Of a stretch of 13,528 nt of DNA, positions 7,178 through 13,062 are shown in pieces. The stretch lies in the NCBI GenBank assembly GCA_045600945.1, contig JAZRYX010000020.1, forward strand, positions 1-13,528, given 5' to 3'. Position 1 is the stretch's first letter, and each line of letters begins with the position of its first letter. Under the pieces are notes generated by a model. The model did not search any database, was not told where the DNA came from, and saw only the letters and a list, made by a program, of their open reading frames with translations. Origin of the DNA: Darwinimomas sp045600945 (GTDB taxonomy: Bacteria; Bacillota; Clostridia; Lachnospirales; Lachnospiraceae). Both the position numbers and the translations under genes were made by a program.

Positions 7178-8010
7178 TCTTTATATACTTCCCTCTTTCC
7201 GATTCCGCGATCAACCGCCGTTTTCTTCATGGCCTCTTTCTTATCAAATCCCTCTGCCATGTATCTTTCAACGTGTTCACGTATCGATATTTCATCCCAC
7301 TTGCTTCTTTTCTCTTCAAGAATCGCCTGCGGGTCTTTTCCTTTTACAATGATAACGAATTCGCCGCGCGGGTCATCGCTCTCAAATCTGCGGATCAGTT
7401 CTCCCAGTGTTGATAAGCAGACTTCCTCATGAACTTTTGTGAGTTCTCTGACTATACTTGCTTTTCTGTCCGCTCCGAATGTATCCTTCAGAATCTTAAG
7501 CGTTCTTAAAAGCCTGTGCGGTGCTTCGTAAAAAATGATGGTGCGCGTCTCGTCTTTTAAATCTTCAAGTCGTGCTGTAAGTTCTTTTTTATTCTTATCA
7601 TTCGGCAGAAATCCCTCGAATACGAATCTTCCTGTCGGCTGTCCGCTGAGTGCCAGCGCGCTTACTGCCGCGCATGGTCCCGGGATAATCGTTACTTCTA
7701 TTCCGGCTTCATGGGCCATCCTGACCAAATCCTCTCCCGGATCAGATATTGCCGGCATGCCTGCGTCGGTAATGAGTGCAACGTCGCATCCTGTCAGCAT
7801 TTTCCTGATAAGTTCTTCTGCTTTTTCTATACGGTTATATTCATGATAGCTGGTCATCGGAACTTTGATATCAAAATGATTGAGGAGTCGTATGCTGTTC
7901 CTCGTATCCTCTGCTGCGATCAGATCAACGCTCTTTAGCGTCTCAATCGCGCGCGGGCTCATATCATTAAGATTTCCGATAGGTGTCGCCACCAGGAATA
8001 GTTTACTCAT
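7165..8010 (-). CDS. rsmI: 16S rRNA (cytidine1402-2'-O)-methyltransferase
   Basis: The 281-aa protein is a typical RsmI (YabC/YraL) of the tetrapyrrole-methylase fold. Motifs in order are VATPIGNL (7-14), AAEDTR (32-37), TDAGMPAISDPG (81-92), the SAM-binding PGPCA (110-114), FEGFLP (131-136), YEAPHR (161-166) and REL (188-190) before the conserved PRGEFVIIV (214-222). It methylates the 2'-O of C1402 in 16S rRNA at the P site, together with RsmH. The C-terminal 50 residues are a short helical extension. The ATG overlaps the end of the upstream methyltransferase gene by 8 nt. Clustering with a trmN6-like methyltransferase and ricT matches the Firmicute arrangement. Confidence 0.96.
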   Translation of the reverse strand: MSKLFLVATPIGNLNDMSPRAIETLKSVDLIAAEDTRNSIRLLNHFDIKVPMTSYHEYNRIEKAEELIRKMLTGCDVALITDAGMPAISDPGEDLVRMAHEAGIEVTIIPGPCAAVSALALSGQPTGRFVFEGFLPNDKNKKELTARLEDLKDETRTIIFYEAPHRLLRTLKILKDTFGADRKASIVRELTKVHEEVCLSTLGELIRRFESDDPRGEFVIIVKGKDPQAILEEKRSKWDEISIREHVERYMAEGFDKKEAMKKTAVDRGIGKREVYKECTD

Positions 8011-8719
8011 AATATAATTTTTTCACTTCTTCGGTGTATTCTCCGCGGGTTCTGTATACGATGAGCGGTCTCTCGACTTTTAAAAACGGTTTCCCGTCCT
8101 TGGTCGCTTCTATGAGTACCATATTGGCTTCTTTGTCTTCAAACGGGTGAACCATGCGCATACGTTTAGGTTCGAGTCTGTACTTTCTCATCGTGGTGAT
8201 GACATCCATAAGTCTGTGCGGGCGATGAACCATGTAGTATCTTCCGCCTGACTTAAGCATCCTGCATCCTTCACGTATTGCATCTTCAAGTGTCATCATG
8301 ATTTCATGTCTGGCAATCGCAAGCGACCTGTTATCATTTTTCAAACCATGTTCATCATTCATGTACGGCGGATTGCAGGTTACGACATCCATGCTTGAGT
8401 TTGCAATCACTTCCGAAGATTTATTCACGTCGCAGCAGATAATCTTTACTTTATCGCCGAGGTGATTAAGTTCTACGCTCCGGTTTGCCATCTCTGCCAT
8501 ATCTTCCTGTATCTCCAGTCCGTAGTGCATGATGCCCTCTCCCTTACTTGTCATAAGGATGGGAATCACTCCGTTTCCCGTACCTATATCGACCATAGTC
8601 TCTCCGGGTTTTAATCTTGTAAATCCGGTAAGCAGTACCGCGTCGATACCGAAGCAGAATTTATCAGGATTCTGGATTATTCTTAGGTTTTCTCTTTCTA
8701 AATCGTCTATGCGCTCCAT
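8003..8719 (-). CDS. tRNA1(Val) A37 N6-methyltransferase family protein (TrmN6/YabB-like)
   Basis: From the chosen ATG (8717-8719) the protein is 238 aa. It has ERIDDL and the family's N-terminal QNPDKFCFGIDAVLL (16-30), the SAM-binding motif VDIGTGNGVIPIL (43-55), the acidic GLEIQ (67-71), and the N6-adenine methyltransferase motif NPPY (116-119). GGRYYMVHRPHRLMD (158-172) is the later conserved block. E. coli TrmN6 methylates A37 of tRNA1(Val) and Firmicute YabB is its homologue; the exact target here is inferred. An in-frame ATG 15 codons upstream (8762-8764) exists but lacks a Shine-Dalgarno and adds an Arg-rich stretch not typical of the family. Even the shorter form overlaps the ricT coding region by 56 nt, and the end overlaps rsmI by 8 nt. 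Confidence 0.92.
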   Translation of the reverse strand: MERIDDLERENLRIIQNPDKFCFGIDAVLLTGFTRLKPGETMVDIGTGNGVIPILMTSKGEGIMHYGLEIQEDMAEMANRSVELNHLGDKVKIICCDVNKSSEVIANSSMDVVTCNPPYMNDEHGLKNDNRSLAIARHEIMMTLEDAIREGCRMLKSGGRYYMVHRPHRLMDVITTMRKYRLEPKRMRMVHPFEDKEANMVLIEATKDGKPFLKVERPLIVYRTRGEYTEEVKKLYYE

Positions 8720-10070
8720 GATGTTTGTTCTCGCCGTTCTCGCTTTGTTCCTGCGGTTTCGCATCTGTGTTCACATGCTGCGCGTTGTTTTCTTTTCGGC
8801 TGATGCTCTGGTGTCCGTTCGGATTGCTGTTCCGATTGCCGGTCGGTCTTGTATTCGGTCGCGCGTTACGGTTGCCGTTTGGGCGTGGACCACGGTTACC
8901 GGTTTGGTCGCTGTTACGGTTGCCGGTTTGGTCACCGCTTTGGTCTGTGCCCAGTTGCTCGCTTTCGGTATGCTCACCTTCTCTTTCTTCCGATGAGTAA
9001 TGTCTGCGGCGATGTTTGCGATGACGCTTTTTGAAGTCTCTTTTTGCTTCTTCGCCTTTTCCTATTTCTTCGGAAATTTCATGTATATCTTCTCCGAAAA
9101 CATCTCCGATTTCTGCAATTTCAAGAGCTTTGAGCTCGCTGTCATTTTCCTCGGAGATTTCTTCGATAAGCTCCTCAACTGTCTCATCGGTTTTATCGAA
9201 ATCAGCCTGCTTTTTATTGCCGACAGATTCTTCTTTTTCCGTTTTCGGTTTTCTTCGCGGTGTGAACTTAAGCTCCGATGCCGGGAATTCTTCCATCTCA
9301 CGGTTACCCTGTTCGTCGGTAAATAAAACTCTGACTCTCTCGCGAAGAACGTTAACCGTCTCTGCTATACCCTCTCTTCCGTCGGGAGCGATGACCTTGC
9401 CACCGTCCTTCGGAAGTCTTGTGTTAAGATCTTCGTACGTATCCGATTCATTTTTGAGGCAGCACATAAGTCTTCCGCACACACCGCTGATCTTCTGCGG
9501 GTTCAGTGAAAGGTTCTGTTCTTTGGCCATACGAATCGAAACAGGCACGAAATCGGAAAGATAACTGGCACAGCAAAGCGGTCTGCCGCATCCTCCCAGG
9601 CCTCCCATAAGCTTCGTCTCATCACGTACTCCGACCTGACGAAGTTCAATACGAATCTTAAATATAGCTGCAAGATCCTTGACCAGCTCACGGAAATCCA
9701 CTCTTCCGTCCGCCGTGAAATAAAACAGAATCTTTGCATTGTCAAAAGTATATTCTGCGGAAATGAGTTTCATCTCCAGTCCGCGTTCTTTGATTTTCTC
9801 CTTGCAGACTGCAAAAGCATCTTTCTCTTTTTCGCGGTTTGTCTCAACTCTCTCAACATCATCCTGAGTAGCAAGACGTCTTACGACCTTGAGCGGCTGA
9901 ACGATATCCTCATCCTCAACCTCCCGGTTTCCTATCATTACGGTCCCGAACTCGGTTCCGCGAACCGTATCGACGATAACCTTGTCACCGGGACTTAACT
10001 TAAGTTCACCCGGATCAAAATAATATATCTTGCCGACTTCTCTGAATCTAACACCTACTACTGTAGTCAT
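8664..10070 (-). CDS. ricT: PSP1/RicT (YaaT) protein with a long repeat-rich C-terminal tail
   Basis: Residues 1-270 are a complete PSP1-domain protein: GVRFREVGKIYYFDPG (6-21), SAEYTFDNAKILFYFTADGRVDFREL (104-129), RIELRQVGVRDE (140-151), and two Cys clusters, GGCGRPLCC (159-167, with C161, C166 and C167) and GVCGRLMCC (196-204, with C198, C203 and C204). In B. subtilis RicT works with RicA and RicF, binds Fe-S clusters, and modulates RNase Y mRNA processing and developmental phosphorelay. Residues 271-468 are an extension absent from the ~275-aa B. subtilis protein. It contains an acidic segment (280-340), a basic patch KKRHRKHRRRH (347-357), Asn/Arg/Gly repeats (376-420) and a basic C-terminus (454-464). 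It starts 6 nt after the holB stop, with GGAG about 12 nt upstream. The tail overlaps the next gene. Confidence 0.95.
   Translation of the reverse strand: MTTVVGVRFREVGKIYYFDPGELKLSPGDKVIVDTVRGTEFGTVMIGNREVEDEDIVQPLKVVRRLATQDDVERVETNREKEKDAFAVCKEKIKERGLEMKLISAEYTFDNAKILFYFTADGRVDFRELVKDLAAIFKIRIELRQVGVRDETKLMGGLGGCGRPLCCASYLSDFVPVSIRMAKEQNLSLNPQKISGVCGRLMCCLKNESDTYEDLNTRLPKDGGKVIAPDGREGIAETVNVLRERVRVLFTDEQGNREMEEFPASELKFTPRRKPKTEKEESVGNKKQADFDKTDETVEELIEEISEENDSELKALEIAEIGDVFGEDIHEISEEIGKGEEAKRDFKKRHRKHRRRHYSSEEREGEHTESEQLGTDQSGDQTGNRNSDQTGNRGPRPNGNRNARPNTRPTGNRNSNPNGHQSISRKENNAQHVNTDAKPQEQSENGENKHHGAHRRFRKRKPKNNPES
8811..8945 (-). repeat. Degenerate tandem repeat encoding DQTGNR/RPNGNR units in the ricT tail
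   Basis: Within ricT, codons 376-420 repeat short units: DQSG, DQTGNRNS, DQTGNRGP, RPNGNRNA, RPNTRPTGNRNS, NPNGH. The DNA repeats too, with GACCAAACCGG(C/T)AACCG occurring twice almost identically. The region is low complexity and probably disordered. Slippage or recombination between units would change the tail length in multiples of three without breaking the frame. Confidence 0.8.
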
Positions 10071-10076
10071 AAATTA

Positions 10077-10847
10077 TCAAATCTCCATTAACATCATTTC
10101 TATCGTCAGTTCCGAATTGACATTGAACTTGAGTCTTACTTCCGCTTCATCGATAAGTTCAAGTGCCTTAAGTGCCCTTGTCATGTCAAATGTTCCCGAT
10201 CCGCTGCCACTTTCCATGAGCTCTTTGATATGCTTTCTCATGCGGTCGAGAAACTTCTGTCCTGCTCCGGGTCCCTCGGAAAGGACCTCTGCCGTTATCT
10301 CATTGGCGCGGGCAGCATCGCAATGATCTCTTTTTTGTGATATATCAAATGTGAAATCATCCAAAAGTCCTGAATCTATATATTCTTCGGATTCACTCTC
10401 CTGATCGCATTTCAGTGTGATACATCTGCTGCGTATCGTATCAAGCAGTGTCTCCTGATTGTCCGTCATAAGAAGTATGAGTGCATACTCAGGCGGTTCC
10501 TCCAGGGTCTTAAGAAGTGCATTTTGAGCACCGGGAGGCATAAGCTGCGCGTCATCCATGACATAGATTTTTCGCCCGTTCTCAAACGGTCTTACTGCGA
10601 TGGTGTCACAAATCTGCTCACGAACTTCCCGAACGGAAATCGTCATCGGTTTCTCGTGAGTCACCCATACGATATCGGGATGTGTCCCTGCCTTGATCTG
10701 AGCCAGCGCATGCTCATCTTTACCCATAACGGCACCGATGAAATCCCGGACTGCCTCCGCTCTGATTTCGGAAGTGTCACCCTCTATTATATATGCGTGC
10801 GAAAGTTTGCGGCTATCGGCAGCATTTTCCAAATAATCTTTTATCAT
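10077..10847 (-). CDS. holB: DNA polymerase III delta' subunit (clamp loader), reduced form
   Basis: The 256-aa protein has the clamp-loader N-terminal layout LSHAYIIEG (15-23), HPDI (56-59), IYVMDDAQLMPPGAQNALLKTLEEPPE (94-120) and the SRC motif (140-142, in IRSRCITL). In the Pol III clamp loader, delta' acts as the rigid stator and the SRC motif serves a neighbouring ATP site. Two usual elements are missing. The P-loop after HAY(I/L)xxG is replaced by DTSEIRAEA, and the four-Cys zinc module normally just before HPD is absent. The protein is also shorter than the ~330 aa typical of delta', with a small C-terminal domain. ATP binding is therefore unlikely, as in other ATP-inactive delta' subunits. 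The gene lies 12 nt after the upstream kinase gene with only a weak ribosome binding site, and 6 nt before ricT, as in the Firmicute holB-yaaT pair. Confidence 0.88.
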   Translation of the reverse strand: MIKDYLENAADSRKLSHAYIIEGDTSEIRAEAVRDFIGAVMGKDEHALAQIKAGTHPDIVWVTHEKPMTISVREVREQICDTIAVRPFENGRKIYVMDDAQLMPPGAQNALLKTLEEPPEYALILLMTDNQETLLDTIRSRCITLKCDQESESEEYIDSGLLDDFTFDISQKRDHCDAARANEITAEVLSEGPGAGQKFLDRMRKHIKELMESGSGSGTFDMTRALKALELIDEAEVRLKFNVNSELTIEMMLMEI

Positions 10848-10859
10848 GGCCTGAAGCTA

Positions 10860-11450
10860 TCAGCCTTTCTTCGGATCTTCTATGTCCGCGCAGATTTCAG
10901 CATAACACTTGCGCAGGTCTTCGTTAATATAGCGTTTCTTTATGCCGGCTTTTTGAATCTTCTCCTCCGAGAAGTCTTCCTCGTCAGCGAGGAAACGCCG
11001 GCACATCTCTTTGTAATGAGGCTCGTTCTGGGCGTTCTCCCTGTTTAACGCACGCTGCAGGCGGATTCCGTCGTCAAGCGTAATAAGTATAGGGACTACT
11101 TTGTCATCTCCGAAATAATCACGGATTTTGACATAAGACTCCAATGTACCTATCACCAGATAGTTGCGGCTGCCCAGCTTTATGTCGGCATTGTCCACCG
11201 TCGCATAAGCCCACGGACCGTATATCGTGTTGTAAACCCGCTTCTCGACCAGTTTCCCTTCTTTTTCGAATCGATCCAGATCCTGCGTTGTTACAAAATT
11301 ATACTCTACTCCGTTGGTCTCGCCCTCACGCATCGGACGGGTAGTGTATAGAATCATCTTTTTCATCTTCGGGCTTTCTTCGAGCAACTTTTTAAAAAGA
11401 GTGTCTTTTCCGCTCGCACTCTTGCCCATAATGCAATATATTTTACCCAT
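10860..11450 (-). CDS. Guanylate-kinase-like nucleoside monophosphate kinase
   Basis: The protein (196 aa from the chosen ATG) has a P-loop GKSASGKDT (9-17) and the guanylate-kinase GMP-site block YTTRPMREGETNGVEYNFV (about 35-53), followed by KLVE and a TIYGPWAYAT segment corresponding to the family's (N)YYGT region. The usual family DxxG motif ('LDIDxQG') appears as VIGTLES, and the lid is RALNRENAQN. Guanylate kinase converts GMP to GDP with ATP; the altered acceptor-side residue makes the substrate uncertain. In B. subtilis this position upstream of holB holds tmk (thymidylate kinase). A GTG start six codons upstream (11466-11468) is possible. I prefer ATG 11448-11450 because AGAGAGGA lies 6 nt before it and the predicted transcript starts near 11476. 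First gene of the operon. Confidence 0.88.
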   Translation of the reverse strand: MGKIYCIMGKSASGKDTLFKKLLEESPKMKKMILYTTRPMREGETNGVEYNFVTTQDLDRFEKEGKLVEKRVYNTIYGPWAYATVDNADIKLGSRNYLVIGTLESYVKIRDYFGDDKVVPILITLDDGIRLQRALNRENAQNEPHYKEMCRRFLADEEDFSEEKIQKAGIKKRYINEDLRKCYAEICADIEDPKKG

Positions 11451-11456
11451 AGGGTT

Positions 11457-11465
11457 TCCTCTCTC
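11457..11465 (-). promoter_or_regulatory. Ribosome binding site deciding the kinase start
   Basis: The minus strand reads GAGAGAGGA here, ending 6 nt before the ATG at 11448-11450. For the upstream GTG (11466-11468) this purine run would lie inside the coding region and no other Shine-Dalgarno is present, so it supports the shorter protein. Confidence 0.75.
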
Positions 11466-11482
11466 CACAATAAATCTACTTT

Positions 11483-11491
11483 ATTATATCA
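11483..11491 (-). promoter_or_regulatory. Extended -10 promoter for the minus-strand operon
   Basis: The minus strand reads TGATATAAT: a perfect TATAAT (11483-11488) with the TGn extension (11489-11491). No good -35 box lies 16-18 bp upstream, which is usual for extended -10 promoters. Transcription would begin near 11476, giving a leader of about 26 nt that carries the ribosome binding site. It is the only convincing promoter seen for the gene cluster ending at 467. Confidence 0.7.
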
Positions 11492-11550
11492 TAAAAGCGA
11501 AAGTCACGCGATAATTTGCATATTTTATGTATTAGGAGTAAACTATAGGC

Positions 11551-12126
11551 ATGAGTACGAAAAAATATAAAACATCGGGTACGCCCGATAAAAAAGAAGA
11601 GAAAAACAGCGTCGGCAAGGAGATTCTGAGCTGGATCGAAGTATTTGCTATCGCAGCGGCTATAGCTTTTGTCATAAACCGTTTCCTGATAGCCAATTCC
11701 GTGGTTCCGACCGGTTCCATGGAACCGAATATCATGTCCGGATCCAGAGTTTTCGGATCGAGGCTGACTTATCTTTCAAGTGATCCGGAGCGCGGGGATG
11801 TGGTCATCTTCCACTGGCCGGATAATGAGAAGGTATATTTTGTCAAAAGAGTTATAGGTCTTCCGGGAGAAACGGTGGATATCATTCAGGGGCAGGTTTA
11901 TATCAACGGTGAGCCTCTCGACGAGCCGTATCTGGCAGAGCCTATGGACCCGACCGAGGAGCCGATGCATTTCGAGGTGCCGGAGGGAGCGTATTTCATG
12001 ATGGGCGACAATCGAAATTATTCGGCGGATGCCCGTTACTGGAAAAATACATTTGTTTATAAAGATAAGATTATCGCGAAGGTCGGCCTTAAGTACTGGC
12101 CGTTCCCGATAAAGAAAGTTGAATGA
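11551..12126 (+). CDS. lepB: Signal peptidase I
   Basis: The 191-aa type I signal peptidase has a charged cytoplasmic N-terminus (1-24), one membrane segment (about 27-48), the catalytic serine in VPTGSMEP (S56), and the catalytic lysine in FVKRVIGLPGE (K99). The conserved GDNRNYSADARYW box (152-164) corresponds to GDNR/SxDSR in the family, with ADAR in place of SxDSR. It cleaves signal peptides of Sec and Tat exported proteins at the outer membrane face. An AGGAG (11534-11538) lies 12 nt before the ATG. It is the only plus-strand gene in the window, divergent from the kinase operon and convergent with hom, hence probably monocistronic. No convincing promoter for it was found in the 100-bp divergent region. 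Confidence 0.96.
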   Translation: MSTKKYKTSGTPDKKEEKNSVGKEILSWIEVFAIAAAIAFVINRFLIANSVVPTGSMEPNIMSGSRVFGSRLTYLSSDPERGDVVIFHWPDNEKVYFVKRVIGLPGETVDIIQGQVYINGEPLDEPYLAEPMDPTEEPMHFEVPEGAYFMMGDNRNYSADARYWKNTFVYKDKIIAKVGLKYWPFPIKKVE

Positions 12127-12150
12127 AGTGACTGCGCATACGATATGCTA

Positions 12151-13044
12151 TTAGGTTCTCATTACATCTGCGATTACGGCGGTGGCTGTCGGTAACTTCC
12201 CTGCTCCCGGTCCGTAATACATGGACTTACCCATATACTTAGACTCAACCAGTACGGCATTCATGACACCGTTTACGTTGTAAAGTTCATGCTCCGGTCC
12301 TATGGCCGTCGGTCTTACATATGCGCCAAGCTTTCCGTCTGCATCCTTCTCAACTACTCCGAGAAGTTTTATGGTCTTTCCTTCTGCCTTTGCCTTGTTG
12401 ATGTCGTCTTTTGTAATCTTTGTGATTCCTTCCGTGGGAATAGTCTTATAATCAAGCAGCTGTCCGCTTATGAGCCATCCGAGGATAGCCGCCTTACGAC
12501 ATGTATCCCATCCTTCGATATCAGCTGACGGATCCCGTTCTGCGTATCCGAGCTTTTGGGCCAGCTTCAAAGCGTCGTCAAATGACATCCCGTTTTCATC
12601 CATCTGTTTAAGGATAAAGTTTGTGGTTCCGTTTAGTATACCCGAAACCCTTGTTATATCATCGCATCTTAAGCACTCGGTCAGTACGTGAATGATAGGG
12701 ATACCGCCGCCTACTGATGCCTCAAAAAGAAACTGCACATTATGCGCTTTTGCTGTCGCAATAAGTTCTTCACCAAATGCCGCGACAAGTGCTTTGTTTG
12801 ATGTGACTACGTTTTTTCCTGCCTCGAGACATTGTTTCACAAACTCATATGCCGGATGTTCTCCGCCCATAGTTTCTACTACGGTGTCGCTGTCGCTATG
12901 CAGCACCTCGTTAAAATCTTTTGTAAGTTCAGTTACCTCGAGGTCTCTTAAGTCGAGGACTTTCAGCACTTCGATATCATTTGCTTTGGCGATTTCATAC
13001 ACTCCGCTGCCTATGGTTCCGAATCCGAGAATTGAAATCTTCAT
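12151..13044 (-). CDS. hom: Homoserine dehydrogenase without an ACT domain
   Basis: The 297-aa protein carries the NAD(P)-binding motif GFGTIGSGV (7-15), the conserved TSNKALVA (81-88), SVGGGIPII (110-118), the homoserine dehydrogenase signature SGILNGTTNFIL (134-145), and AERDPSADIEGWDTCRKAAIL (168-188), which holds the catalytic Lys (K184) and nearby Asp residues. It reduces aspartate semialdehyde to homoserine in threonine and methionine synthesis. The sequence stops at the end of the catalytic domain (TATAVIADVM). The C-terminal ACT domain that gives threonine feedback in the ~430-aa B. subtilis enzyme is missing. AAAGG lies 7 nt before the ATG. The gene follows prfB by 18 nt, suggesting cotranscription, and ends 24 nt from the convergent lepB stop with no terminator visible in the gap. 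Confidence 0.95.
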   Translation of the reverse strand: MKISILGFGTIGSGVYEIAKANDIEVLKVLDLRDLEVTELTKDFNEVLHSDSDTVVETMGGEHPAYEFVKQCLEAGKNVVTSNKALVAAFGEELIATAKAHNVQFLFEASVGGGIPIIHVLTECLRCDDITRVSGILNGTTNFILKQMDENGMSFDDALKLAQKLGYAERDPSADIEGWDTCRKAAILGWLISGQLLDYKTIPTEGITKITKDDINKAKAEGKTIKLLGVVEKDADGKLGAYVRPTAIGPEHELYNVNGVMNAVLVESKYMGKSMYYGPGAGKLPTATAVIADVMRT

Positions 13045-13062
13045 GTTAATGCCTTTCGTAAA

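Noticed and set aside
8529..9034. Open plus-strand frames opposite ricT and trmN6
   Set aside because: They are antisense shadows of a low-complexity, repeat-coding region, with no ribosome binding site and no recognisable protein features.
11500..11550. Candidate lepB promoter TTGCAT (11516-11521) with TAAACT (11539-11544) at 17-bp spacing
   Set aside because: The transcript would start at about the ATG, leaving the AGGAG ribosome binding site outside the mRNA. The -10 match is only four of six.
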